Positions 47,228 through 58,600 of a DNA stretch of 64,000 nt are shown here, piece by piece. This DNA comes from Leptodactylus fallax. Its lineage: Eukaryota > Chordata > Amphibia > Anura > Leptodactylidae. The position numbers and the translations under genes were made by a program. Where the stretch lies: NCBI GenBank assembly GCA_947044405.1, contig CAMRHE010000021.1, forward strand, positions 8,726,501 through 8,790,500. The letters are read 5' to 3'. Numbering within the stretch: position 1 is the first letter of the stretch; every line of letters starts with the position of its first letter. Below the pieces are notes generated by a model, which did no database searches, was not told the DNA's origin, and saw nothing but the letters and a program-made list of their open reading frames with translations.

Positions 47228-48415
47228 TAAGACACTCTGTGGATACATTCATATCACAGTCCAAAAAGAATCAGTAATAGTGTACCATTAGTAAACTATG
47301 ATTTTTATGAATAAATCTAACTAAACTGTGCTCCACTAGTACTCCTCCTGTATTTCTCAAGTCCTATTGCAATGTTGTTTCTTTTCCACTAGCATTGTAT
47401 TAGCACTGCAGCAATTGCATTGGATCATGCAATAGTGATAACACATCTTTCCTCTAGCTTGAGTATCACAAAATGGCTATGTCTTCCTTTGCATCATCCT
47501 GTATTCTGATATGACATCAGCCCTGTAGGCTCTCCCCTTACCACTCATGATTGCCTGAGAAGCTGATGCCAGAAGCCCGCCTATGTCCCAGAGACCATGT
47601 GAGCCTCTTTCTCCTCTGTAATTTTTACAGCACATTACATGTCGCAGCAGCCATTTTAGTTTCTCCAAGACAAATCGAAAAAGCTTTGGTTCATCAAAAA
47701 CTGAAACTCTAGGAAAAATTTGGGTTGAAACCATTTAATTATGGATTGGTTTGCTCATCCCAGACATTACCCCCTTTTACAAACTAAAGCTTGAAGTGTG
47801 TAACTTAAGTAAGTTTCCTCTTAGAATAGACTTGTGGACTTGTTTATTGCATTTATTACATTTTCTCTGAATTATGTTTATTGCACAACTTGTATGTACA
47901 TGTCCTGCTGATGTTAATGTGCCTATGGCAGTGTGTAATAGAAGTATATAACAACAAGTCTGGGAGCCTTCAATAGGCTCCCAGCTGCCATGGCAACTGA
48001 TCACTGCCCTCCGATGACATTCTGGAAGGTGGTGATTAGAGATTTAGAGATGAGCGAATCAAAGCTGACGAAGTGGAATTCGATCCGAATTTCAGGAAAT
48101 ATTCGATTCACATCGAATCCGGATTTCCTCACACTGAGTGGCAATGAATCGCATTTTTTCATAAAATGGCTGCTGCATGTTAGGACATGGGGCAAGGAAC
48201 TCTGGGCACACGGGATCAACCACAATGCCATGTGTGCAGCCAATCAGCAGCCAGCCAGCCCCATGTCACAGCCCTTTAACCCCTTTGCAATCACCCCCTG
48301 GGTGTTATCTGTAACTGACAGCTGTTGCTTGCTACCCCTGCGGCGGAGGGTGCCAATATGCATCTTCTGCAGCCTGGGGTCTGGCCAGTGACCCCGGACT
48401 GCTAGTAGCCCCCAG

Positions 48416-48433
48416 TACCTGGTTGATCCTGCC
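48416..48433 (+). other. 18-base match to the start of eukaryotic 18S rRNA
   Basis: TACCTGGTTGATCCTGCC is identical to the conserved 5' end of 18S rRNA; the next bases (CAGAAG) diverge from the rRNA (AGTAGC). There is no rRNA gene here. It could be captured rRNA-derived sequence or chance. Confidence 0.6.
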
Positions 48434-48440
48434 CAGAAGT

Positions 48441-48549
48441 GAGGAAGTCAGCCTATGCGTCTGCATAGGCTGACTTCCTCTGTAGACTGCAATACACGTG
48501 TACTGCAGTCTATAGTGCTGAACCAGCGATCAGTGCATCGCTGGTTCAG
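48441..48549. repeat. Three successive hairpins
   Basis: Hairpin 1, 48441-48480: 18-bp perfect arms (GAGGAAGTCAGCCTATGC) with a 4-base loop. Hairpin 2, 48483-48513: arms TAGACTGCA...TGCAGTCTA around CACGTG. Hairpin 3, about 48521-48549: GAACCAGCGAT and ATCGCTGGTTC around a 6-base loop. Confidence 0.85.
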
Positions 48550-49019
48550 GTCCTCCAGTGGGACATCACTAAAAACCACTGCAAGTCACAGTGTTCTACT
48601 CCACTATACAGCCTCTCTGCAGGCAGGAAATAACTGTTTTTTAACGCGATTTGCTGCAAATTAATTTGGATTGAATCGAATCGTATCGGAAAATTCGGTG
48701 AAGCTGCCAAATCAAATTTTTGAAAAATTCGCTCATCTCTAGTGGTGATCATTAAAATTGGCAGTTCCGATGGCGCCTGCACAGTTTAGATGCTGCGGTC
48801 ATGTTTTGCCTTAGCAGCATCTAAAGCATTCAGATGCCGACACCGATCAGTGTCAGCACCAATTGCAGCTGTTAGCAGCGGGTGCTGGAAGCCAGCTGCC
48901 CTGTTAACCAATTGGCTTTTGTAACAAGTTGTGCAGTGACTGTGCCCATGGCCATTACAAATGTACACAATCTTTTTAACCTGAATATGTGTTTAAATTG
49001 TATTTAATATAGCATTCTC

Positions 49020-49836
49020 CAGGAACATTATGGTTGTGGTCAATGGGGGTACAATCAGAAACTGGCCCAGAAGAGTAGGGGGCCCACAGTCAGCAAGGGG
49101 CCCAAATATTATGACAGTGTTTGGAGAAAGACTGATAACACAACCACTGTTTCCATTGCAATAACAGTTCAGTAGCAGAAGCAGAGAGCGGCACTCATCT
49201 CTGCTGCCTGTACAGTAGTACATACATACGGTACCTGTACTTGCATAGCTACCACAATGCATTCGCAAGTATAAACATTAAACAGTGCAGGCAGCAGGAA
49301 TGAGTGCTGATCTCTGATTTTGCTCCTGAACTGTTGTTACAAGAGAGATAGCGGTTGGTTTATTAGTCTTTCCCCAACTGCTGTTATCAGGACTACCCCC
49401 AGGGCTGTACAAGTTGTCAAGGATCTCAGACTCAGACAGGGATCAGGGGTCTTAAAAAGGAGCCCATACTAACCTGTTGTCTCCTGCTAAATAGTCACTA
49501 CATGTAACCCATACAGCTTAGTTTTTATAAACTAGTTCTCTCTTTTCCCTCCCTGGGGACCCACCAAATAGGTTGTACTAGCTGTGAGGGAGACCAACGG
49601 GCACCCACCATTTCACTGTATGGGGCCCAGATATTTCAAGTGCTGACAATGGCTCTCGTGATGCACAAGGAAGATGAGAAAGCTTCTTAGCCACAGGTTC
49701 CCTGAACCATCATTATCAGATGGACCAGTCTACCCAACCCGCAACCCACTTGCTCTATGTATGAAGAAATGGCTGCTTGTATGCACAGAGGCACTGTGAC
49801 CAATATGGGTCCCATGAGACTCTAGTTACGCCACTG
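49020..49836. mobile_element. Non-autonomous hAT-type element (CAGTGGCGTAAC family)
   Basis: The right end GTTACGCCACTG at 49836 is the complement of CAGTGGCGTAAC. Flanks GCATTCTC (49012-49019) and GCATTCAC (49837-49844) match at 7 of 8 positions, consistent with a hAT 8-bp duplication. The left end (CAGGAACATTATGG) is worn. Non-coding, with GGGGCCC-rich blocks. Confidence 0.65.
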
Positions 49837-49988
49837 GCATTCACATATACTGTATACTGTATATTAAGAGAGTGTGATAACATTATTAACTTCAATAAAT
49901 CACTTAGGTGGTAAAATCTAGAATGTCAATAAAATTATAGAATTATAAATAAGAGTATCAACTTGAATGTTTCTCTATGTAAGCAATA

Positions 49989-51618
49989 CAGTACACACCA
50001 AAAGTTTGGACACACCTTCTCATTCCAAGAGTTTTCTGTATTTTCATAACTATAAAAATTGTAAATTCACACTGAAGGCATCAAAACTATGAATTAACAC
50101 ATGTGGAATTATATACTTAACAAAAAAGTGTGAAACAACTGAAAATATGTCTTATATTCTAGGTTCTTCAAAGTAGCCACCTTTTGCTTTGATTACTGCT
50201 TTGCAAACTCTTGGCATTCTCTTGATGAGCTTCAAGAGGTAGTCACCTGAAATGGTCTTCTAACAGTCTTGAAGGAGTTCCCAGAGATGCTTAGCACTTG
50301 TTGGCCCTTTTGCCTTCACTCTGCGGTCCAGCTCACCCCAAATCATCTCGATTGGGTTCAGGCCTGGTGACTGTGGAGGCCAGGTCATCTGGCGTAGCAC
50401 CCCATCACTCTCCTTCTTGGTCAAATAGCCCTTACACAGTCTGGAGGTGTGTTTGGGGTCATTATCCTGTTGAAAAATAAATGATGGTCCAACTAAACGC
50501 AAACCGGATGGAATAGCATGCTGCTGCAAGATGCTGTGGTAACCATGCTGGTTCAGTATTCCTTCAATTTTGAATAAATCCCCAACAGTGTCACCAGCAA
50601 AGCACCCCCACACCATCACACCTTCTCCTCCATGCTTCACGGTGGGAACCAGGCATGTAGAGTCCACTCGTTCACCTTTTCTGCGTCGCACAAAGACACG
50701 GTGGTTGGAACCAAAGATCTCAAATTTGGACTCATCAGACCAAAGCACAGATTTCCACAGGTCTAATGTCCATTCCTTGTGTTCTTTAGCCCAAACAAGT
50801 CTCTTGTGCTTGTTGCCTGTCCCTAGCAGTGGTTTCCTAGCAGCTATTTTACCATGAAGGCCTGCTGCACACAGTCTCATCTTAACAGTTGTTGTAGAAA
50901 TGAGTCTGCTGCTAGAACTCTGTGTGGCATTGACCTGGTCTCTAATCTGAGCTGCTGTTAACCTGCGATTTCTGAGGCTGGTGACTCGGATGAACTTATC
51001 CTCTGCAGCAGAGGTGACTCTTGGTCTTCCTTTCCTGGGGTGGTCCTCATGTGAGCCAGTTTCTTTGTAGCGCTTGATGGTTTTGGCCACTGCACTTGGG
51101 GACACTTTCAAAGTTTTCCCATTTTTTTGGACTGACTGACCTTCATTTTTTAAAGTAATGATGGCCACTCGTTTTTCTTTACTTCGCTACTTTTTTCTTG
51201 CCATAATGCAAATTCTAACGCTCCATTCAGTAGGACTATCAGCTGTGTATCCACCTGACTTCTGAACAACACAACTGATGGTCCCAACCCCATTTATAAG
51301 GCAAGAAATCCCACTTATTAAACCTCACAGGGCACACCTGTGAAGTGAAAACCATTTCAGGTGACTACCTCTTGAAGCTCATCAAGAGAATGCCAAGAGT
51401 GTGCAAAGCAGTAATCAAAGCAAAAGGTGGCTACTTTGAAGAACCTAGAATATAAGACATATTTTCAGTTGTTTCACACTTTTTTGTTAAGTATATAATT
51501 CCACATGTGTTAATTCATAGTTTTGATGCCTTCAGTGTGAATCTACAATTTTTATAGTCATGAAAATACAGAAAACTCTTGGAATGAGAAGGTGTGTCCA
51601 AACTTTTGGTCTGTTCTG
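49989..51618 (-). mobile_element. Tc1/mariner element, family C, nearly complete
   Basis: Ends CAGTACACACCAAAAGTTTG (49989) and a slightly changed complement (51618) are flanked by TA (49987-49988, 51619-51620). The inverted repeats are about 270 bp long (49989-50262 and 51346-51618) and include the last codons of the transposase. 1630 bp, close to full length for Tc1. Confidence 0.95.
50152..51204 (-). pseudogene. Tc1-like DDE transposase with two TAG stops (family C)
   Basis: ATG at 51202-51204 (- strand) gives MARKK-stop-RSKEKRVAIITLKN. The TAG at codon 6 is the first defect. Two helix-turn-helix segments with the hook RKGRPR follow, then VLWSDESKFEIFG (first Asp), [13 protein letters not shown] (second Asp) and LNPIEMIWGEL (third, Glu), so the DDE triad is complete. 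A second TAG replaces Trp after LLQDC near 50260. The frame then runs on (EYLLKLIKRMPRVCKAVIK-like) to TAA at 50152-50154. No frameshift is needed: 350 codons in one frame, the family's usual size. Without read-through no full protein would be made. Confidence 0.93.
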
Positions 51619-51620
51619 TA

Positions 51621-52268
51621 TGTAAAAAGTATACAATATTTACAGAGAAATTTTGGCTAATTAAAATCTGTATCCATGGATAAACTCCATAATTTCTACA
51701 TGACTAAATAATACACATAATAATAGTAATCCATCCACAAAAATTCTTGATCACAATGCTCTAATTAATTTCCAACCTTAATATGAAAACTTTCGGAATA
51801 TGCTTAATGATAATTATAATCCTAGTTATGCATTGGTAACATACAGTACATATTCTAATTTGCAGACAAATATATAATAGTGAAAGACCTCATTTAATGG
51901 TTAAATGAATATAATTTTTGGAAAATAGGGAGAGAAAGAGATCCATTTATTTTACAGTATTTTTGTGCTAACGAGAAAATGTACTTTTGAATATATGATG
52001 TAAAAATAGATAATGTCAAAACATACCTACACAAAAATAGAAAAGAAAAAAGTCACTGGCATTCAGCATTCATCAGGTGGTGAAAGGCATACATTACATT
52101 ACCACCAGGTTTTCATTTGTAATGTTGGTAAAACAATAGATCTCCAGGGATGTATGGATATCTGACAATTCCAGCAGTTGGTGTCTTGCCTGGCATTTGA
52201 GCCATGTTAACCAAAAATGCCCACACAGAGATGTAACTTGAAACTCTTTGTGTCGTTTAGAATAGTTG
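51621..52268. other. AT-rich spacer between two Tc1 elements
   Basis: No gene or repeat end recognised. Confidence 0.45.
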
Positions 52269-52270
52269 TA

Positions 52271-53835
52271 CAGTCATGGTCAAAAGTTTTGAGAATGATA
52301 CAAATATTAATTTTTACAAAGTCTACTGCTTCAGTTTTTCTAATGGCAATTTGCATATACTCCAGAATGTTATAAAGAGTGATCAGCTTAACAGCAATTA
52401 CTTGCAAAGTCAATATTTGCCTAGAAAATGAACTTTATCCCCCAAAACACATTTCAACATCATTGCAGCCCTGCCTTAAAAGGACCACCTAACATCGTTT
52501 CAGAGATTGCTCCATTAACACAGGTGTGGGTGTTGATGAGGACAGGGCTGGAGATCAATCTGTCATGATTAAGTAAGAATGACACCACTGGACACTTTAA
52601 AAGGAGGCTGGTGCATGCCATCATTGTTTCTCTTCTGTTAACCATGGTTATCTCTAAAGAAACACGTGCAGTCATCATTGCACTGCACAAAAATGGCCTA
52701 ACTGGGAAGAGTATTGCAGCTAGAAAGATTGCACCTCAGTCAACAATCTATCGCATCATCAAGAACTTCAAGGAGAGAGGTTCCATTGGTGCCAAAAAGG
52801 CTCCAGGGCGCCCAAGAAAGACCAGCAAGCGGCAGGACCGTCTCTTAAAAGTGTTTCAGCTGCGGGATCGGGCTACCAGCAGTGCAGAGCTTGCTGAGGA
52901 ATGGCAGCAGGCAGGTGTGAGTGCATCTGCACGCACTGTGAGGCGGAGACTCTTGGAGCAAGGCCTGGTCTCAAGGAGGGCAGCAAAGAAGCCACTTCTC
53001 TCCAGAAAAAACATCAGGGACAGACTGATATTCTGCAAAAGGTACAGGGAGTGGACTGCTGAGGACTGGGGTAAAGTCATTTTCTCTGATGAATCCCCTT
53101 TTCGATTGTTTGGAACATCTGGAAAACAGCTTATTCGGAGAAGAAGAGGTGAGCGCTACCACCAGTCTTGTCTCATGCCAACTGTAAAGCATCCTGAAAC
53201 CATTCATGTGTGGGGTTGCTTCTCAGCCAAGGGAATCGGCTCTCTCACAGTCTTGCCTAAAAACACAGCCATGAATAAAGAATGGTACCAGAATGTCCTC
53301 CAAGAGCAACTTCTCCCAACCGTCCAAGAGCAGTTTGGCGCTCAACAATGCCTTTTCCAGCATGATGGAGCACCTTGCCATAAAGCAAAGGTGATAACTA
53401 AATGGCTCAGGGAACAAAACAGAGATTTTGGGTCCATGGCCTGGAAACTCCCCAGATCTTAATCCCATTGAGAACTTGTGGTCAATCATCAAGAGACGGG
53501 TGGACAAACAAAAACCAACAAATTCAGAGAAAATTAAAGCATTGATTCTGCAAGAATGGACTGCTATCAGTCAGGATTTGGTCCAGAAGTTGATTGAGAG
53601 CATGCCAGGGAGAATTGCAGAGGTCCTGAAGAAGAAGGGTCAACACTGCAAATATTGACTTGCTGCATTAACTCATTCTAATTGTCAATATAAGCTTCTG
53701 TTATTCATAATATGAATGCAATTATATTTCTGTATGTGATAAAAACATCTGACAAACACACATAAAAACCAGACGGCAGCAGATCATGTGAAAAGATAAT
53801 ATTTGTGTCATTCTCAAAACTTTTGGCCATGACTG
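52271..53835 (+). mobile_element. Tc1/mariner element, family D, complete ends
   Basis: Ends CAGTCATGGTCAAAAGTTTT (52271) and the complement of CAGTCATGGCCAAAAGTTTT (53835), flanked by TA (52269-52270, 53836-53837). The outer 39 bases of the two ends differ at only two positions. 1565 bp. Its good preservation suggests a recent insertion compared with families A and B. Confidence 0.95.
52644..53658 (+). pseudogene. Tc1-like DDE transposase with one frameshift (family D)
   Basis: ATG at 52644 opens MVISKETRAVIIALHKNGLT. The order is: helix-turn-helix, hook APGRPRKTSK, second DNA-binding part, FSDESPFRLFG (first Asp), WGCFSAKGIG, LFQHDGAPCHKAK (second Asp). Near 53425 the reading frame changes by one base. 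The earlier frame ends in MAWKLPRS while the other frame continues [20 protein letters not shown] (catalytic Glu) to TGA at 53656-53658. All three catalytic residues are encoded. About 338 codons once the shift is ignored, the normal size. The upstream ATG at 52611 is in the leader and gives an unlikely longer start. Confidence 0.93.
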
Positions 53836-53837
53836 TA

Positions 53838-54465
53838 CAGTATATTTTATGGGGCTGAGTGACCTTTGAGTCCCCTCAGGGTCCAGGGCCCAGTAGCGAC
53901 TGCTACCTCTGCAGCTAAGCCCCTGGGTCCCCCTTATGAATACTTAATATCTTATTAGGGAAAGTGGCATATTTCAGCAGTGTAGCTCCCCTTTCCTTGT
54001 CTGCATACCCTCATTCCATGTTTAAAGACCACTTCAGTCACTAAAAAAAGTATTTCTTCAGTATAACAGTATCTGAAGATGAAAAGGAGAGGGAGGGGGA
54101 AGGGGTAGGTGGTAGATGTATGATGGGACAAATGACATTGTGCAGCTCTCCAGCATCTTACCAGTAAGCAGGCCCACCATTAGTGAGGGCAAGCTGGACA
54201 ATTTCCCTGGTCTCCTTCCCCTAAGGAATCTCCTGACAGTGGTGTAAGATAGCTTGCAGGGTGTCTGATGGTGGTGGTAGTTCCTGCGGGGCACATCCTA
54301 ATGAAAATAGTAAGCTTCACTGAACCTTATGGTGGTTGGAATGCCCATGTTGGGTGCAAGACTAAGGAGACATGATTTTGCAAACAAGGTAATTCATGGT
54401 CACTAAAAGTACAAATTTTCTGTAATACCCAGACTGCAGGATGCAGATTCAAAAAGGTTTTGCCC
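53838..54465. other. Non-coding
   Basis: The phrase GATGGTGGTGGTAGTT at about 54269 recurs near 56688, so part of this may be a dispersed repeat. No gene recognised. Confidence 0.4.
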
Positions 54466-54760
54466 TGTCTGACCTGAAACAATAATGGAGAGTATCCAAA
54501 AAAAGTGAGGTATGGAGACCGCGCTTCGCTAAGAATGCTTTTTATTAAACTCAATTACACAACGCGTTTCGAGGAATGAGTCCTCTTTATCAAGTGTACT
54601 ATGAACAGCTTAAAGCTATGGGCTGAAAGAGCTGAAGTGTACACTCGCAGCTCGCACATACTGTGACATATACTGGACAAGTCCACAATACCATTTGTGA
54701 TCACACGGAAACTATATAAGGTGAGAGTACATCGATACTGGTGTCACCATGCACAAGAGT
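54466..54760 (-). mobile_element. PLE-type terminal fragment
   Basis: Contains a hammerhead-like motif on the - strand (54560-54594) followed by TTTAATAAAAAGCATTC, the usual terminal arrangement. No coding part. Limits approximate. Confidence 0.5.
54560..54594 (-). ncRNA. Hammerhead ribozyme-like motif
   Basis: On the - strand: CTTGATAA in the place of CUGANGA, then a five-base-pair stem GAGGA/TCCTC with loop CTCAT, then GAAACGCGTTG. The second box is perfect and ACGCGT forms a self-complementary stem III; the first box is off consensus. Confidence 0.55.
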
Positions 54761-57406
54761 GTTACCATATGAACTGACCAATTGAGGGGACATTGGTTCA
54801 CACCAAACCCTGTCGGTTGCACATTCACATACTGTATACCCACACTCTGTGCTCACCTACCTACTCTCAACCTTTATTAGTGGGCACGTCCTGGTCACCC
54901 TGTACAAACTACTTTCATAACACAATTTATATTGTGTAATATATTACTATCATACGATAATTTTTAAAAAAAACAGTATTACCCTATGTGCCGCTCGGCG
55001 TTGTTTGTTTTTTTTTTTTTGTCTTTCTACTAAAGCGCATTGACCTGAAACAATAGGCATGGTTGTAACTATGAGGTGTATATAACTTTACCCATACAAA
55101 CATATCTTGCACACATTCCATCACAAAATGAGTAGGGATAAAGCCCATCTCCTGTTACTGTAGAACAACACCAAGACTGTCTTTTAGCTTTCATATAACT
55201 TATACAAATGACCAAAAAAAAACATCTTCAAATTAGGTGAATCTAAAAAGGACTAAACTTCACAGACCTTTACTAAGTATAAATTTTTGTGAACCTGTAA
55301 CTCATTTAATGTTTAATAAGAAAGAGATAGGAGGGAGATATAAAATGGATACTGATGTGCTAATTTACGCTAGGTTCACACCTGCACTTGGTTTTCCGTT
55401 CTTCGGGTCTGCTTCGGTCTATTGAGATCGAACTGTATCGAGCCATATCTGCTGCATCACTATATATCTAAAGTAGGTGGCAAAGGTAGTTAAAATCTTG
55501 ATGTACAGTTATTTTGTCCTTAAGCATAATTTATACAGAAACAGTTTTTTTTTTCTCTAAACTCATAAATAAAATTTCCCAAAAGAATTGCTAAATGCTC
55601 CTAGGATGTAATCTCTTCAGACACAGGCGTTTACAACTTTAATCACGGTTATCAATTGTTCATGAGTTCTTGGTATGAGACATCTTATGTTTAAGTCATA
55701 GTAATTGCTGCCTCCTAGGGTGACAATGTATTAATATTATTTTGTTTTACTTCAGTTCACTAATTTCTATTAATATATTGGATTTCCCTGCAGTGAAAAA
55801 CTGTTTTCATCAGCCTCTGTTATCAAGAACAAAGTACAAAGTTCTGTCATCATAAATAACTAGAAATGTGTGTATAAATTTTAAATGAATAAAGAATTTC
55901 AGCTACAATTTCTATCACAGTAATGTGGAAATATATTTTACTTTAACTTATCAATCACATTAATTAGTGGACAACCAAGGAATATATATTTGCTAGAGAT
56001 TATTATTAAAAGCCCTATTAGTAATAGGACAGGGACAGAGGCATAGCTAGAGGTTCAGCACAATGGAGCAAACATATCCCCCCAACCCAAATATACCAAT
56101 ATTACCACCATTCATCATATAGTGGTAGATAACGGCTCTGCAGAATTTATGTGAATACAATGCAGAACAAATGTAGTTACTTACAGGTGATGCCTCTGAC
56201 TATAATCGTTCACATTTCCTGTCTCTTCCATTTGGACCGGACTGCCATGACCACTTCGCACAGCTGTAAATTGTGCAACACATATCTTTGGTTTCTCCCT
56301 TTTCCTGACAACCGACCCAAAGTGTCCTTACCTTCACAAAGTCCCTGCTACCCCAGTTATAAAATATATAATAGAAAAACCCTGGGGGAATGAATAATAC
56401 CCCCATGTGTGCAGCAACCCGATGGAAGGAACCGGAGAATGGGAGTAGTAGTTAAGATGGTGATGGTTTCCTCCCACATTTCAAAGACATACTAATAGGG
56501 AATGTAGATTGTGAGCCCTATATGGGACAGTGACTGTCAATGTCTGTAAAGCGCTGCGGAATATGATGGCACTATATAAGTAAGCATAATAAATAATAAT
56601 AAAAATGATGTCATGGGTAAGCCAAAGACACTCAACCAACTCCTTCAGCCCACCTCACAGGCCGTAGAGGGTGTCCTGCGATGTACCTGATGGTGGTGGT
56701 AGTTTTCCCACGGGGAATACCAGTTGAAGAGAGGTCCTCTTTTACTCTTAGTCATGTGATGGTGTTCGGAAGGGTCCTGATGGTAAGAGCAAGAACGACT
56801 CAAGAGACAGTAGTGCAATGGCGGAAGTTACACAGTAGCAGGCAAGGGGTATGATTCTGAGCTCTCACACTGGCTGCCTCTGATTGGAGCTGTAAATCAC
56901 ACACCCCTGCCTGACATTGCCCTTCTGATATTACAGAGCTTACAGTAAATAGCACATCAAGCACCAAAACTACCTGCGCTTGTTGCTCAGGAACAGTAAA
57001 GGCTAGAGAGAAAATTCCAACTATGCTGGAATCAGTAGAGCAGCACCTATTAACAGATGCTAAGAACTGGAATTGGTGGAGGTGGTGAAAGATCCTCTTT
57101 AAATAGTGTTTTTACTAAAGGCATCCTGGCAATCAGGTTCATCCCATCCTGGCAATCAGGTTCATCCTTTCTAAACTATGAAAGCGTGAAACGCTGACAA
57201 GGTCCATGATAACAGAAAACTTTGTTTTACTTGAAAATGCTGTGGCATTTTACTGAAAACTTTATCTGAAAATCAGCCAGAAACAGAAAGATGAGTCCAC
57301 AGCTGGATTTCTTCCTTCCCTGCTTGGCTTTGCATACACGAAGAGATCTGTCAATCATGTGAGAAAATGGAACAAAGTTCAGTACTCTGCCACTACTAAA
57401 AGTACT
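54761..57406. other. Mostly unrecognised; one dispersed repeat and a small tandem
   Basis: 56460-56590 holds a worn copy of the dispersed repeat at 11870 (reverse orientation; GTAAAGCGCTGCGGAATATG). 57122-57168 has a 25-bp unit (CATCCTGGCAATCAGGTTCA...) twice in tandem. Near 55370 TAGGTTCACACCTGC resembles a MITE end. No gene recognised. Confidence 0.45.
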
Positions 57407-58230
57407 ACATCAAAAAGTGTAGAAGAAAGCGAGGGGGCACTCACCAAGACAAGTCTTAAAATGAAAATATCTTTATTCCATAATTTCCAAGTAAAAACAC
57501 CATGTTGCAGGTTGGGAGAGAGACAAATGCATACAATGCATAAGTCAATGTCCGTTTTGTGCTAAAAAGCACTTTCTCAAGCCTCACATGTACCCAGATG
57601 AACTAACCAATCAGTGTATATATAGAAAAGCCTCTGCAAAAGTCATCCAATAGAATGGGGCATGTGGGGGGCGGGGAGGGGACACACCAAGCAGACTTGT
57701 GTCCTCTCCCCCCCCCCCGACAATAGCCCTGCCCATCTCCAACCTGAAAGAGAACAGATTTCTCCCCATAGAGGCCATGCATTCATACAGGCCACTTCAT
57801 TACATTCTTACAGACTAAGTATCGAACCTGAAGGAGAACTGCAGGCTTTCATTACATTCTTACAGACTAAGTGTCGGACCTGAAGGAGAACTGCAGGCTT
57901 TCATTAAATGTTGGACCTGAAGGAGAACTGCAGGCTTTCATTACATTCTTACAAGGAAGTCATTACTCTCTGGACTAGCTAGGGCATACCTTTAGAACTC
58001 CGCCTACAGTGTTCTCATTGGTAGACTCCTGTTATTAAAAAGCTCAATGTATCCCACATCCCATATATCTAAATTAGACTAAGTGTTGAACCTGAAAGAA
58101 AACTGCAAGTTTTTACTGTATCCCCACAGGGGAATCTCTCCTCTCTGGACAAACCAAAGCATATCTTCAAACGTCAGCCTACAGTGTTTTTATTAATCAG
58201 GGGAGCACATTCCCGCTATTAAAACGCTCA
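57407..58230 (-). repeat. Left inverted terminal repeat of PLE copy 2
   Basis: Matches 63040-63720 in reverse, from the AAGTGTAGAAGAAAGCGAGG edge through GGGGCGGGGAGGGGACACA, AACCTGAA.GAGAACTGCAG and CAGGGGAATCTCT. It contains three copies of a unit GGACCTGAAGGAGAACTGCA...TTTCATTA (about 57825-57945), seen fewer times in the right arm. A run of ten C lies at 57709-57718. Confidence 0.85.
57551..57582 (-). ncRNA. Hammerhead-like motif, left arm of PLE copy 2
   Basis: On the - strand: CTTGAGAAA, stem GTGC/GCAC with a T-rich six-base loop, then AAAACGGAC. Boxes deviate from CUGANGA and GAAA, so activity is doubtful. Partner motif at 63547-63577. Confidence 0.4.
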
Positions 58231-58600
58231 ATGTGTCCTATCTCCTAAAAAATAGAACCTAGGGCATACAAATTGTCGTTTCCAACAGTCCACAAAATAG
58301 AAAAAAGGGATAAATGCACTATTATGAATACATTTAGAAAAGAAACGGGAGATGACAACATGTGGGAGAGATAATCATATACACATCCAGATAAACATTG
58401 ATAACAGTGTATACAATATTTTAAAGCTTTTTATGTAATTCAAATAATGTTTTTAATCAAATATAAAAGAGAGTTAAGGAAATCTATTCTTTGATCCAAA
58501 AAAGGGGGGGAAAATACTTTTTACTTAATAGGAAGTTATAAAAATACACTCATATAATTTCTGTCGTTTAGACCCAATGGTCCTAACGCATTGGTCCTAA

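Larger units (their letters stand above)
45644..47763 (-). mobile_element. hAT element copy 3, mostly 3' non-coding part, with a MITE inside
   Basis: Left edge TTGAGATGGGCAAACCA and right edge TGGTTTGCTCATCCCAG are imperfect inverted repeats (14 of 17). The left part matches the fragment at 3990-4172. The - strand between 46420 and 46700 matches the 3' non-coding part of hAT copy 1 (CCACTGCCACCACTCAG, GACATGTCCTGTGG). No transposase motifs are left. Whether both edges belong to a single element is likely but not certain, and no clean 8-bp duplication was found. Confidence 0.6.
48037..48741. mobile_element. Non-autonomous hAT-type element with stacked hairpins
   Basis: Left end TAGAGATTTAGAGATGAGCG and right end TTCGCTCATCTCTA are flanked by a perfect 8-bp duplication GTGGTGAT (48029-48036, 48742-48749), as made by hAT transposases. 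The left tip seems to contain an extra TAGAGATT. 705 bp, no transposase. A second copy starts at 63821 and runs off the window. Confidence 0.85.

Noticed and set aside
45633..47771. An 8-bp target duplication around hAT copy 3
   Set aside because: The best candidate pairs match at only 5 or 6 of 8 bases and depend on where the terminal repeat is taken to start.
48416..48433. Presence of an 18S rRNA gene
   Set aside because: Only 18 bases match; the sequence after it is not rRNA.
50298..50857. Open frames on the + strand across the Tc1 family C element
   Set aside because: They are antisense shadows of the transposase on the - strand.
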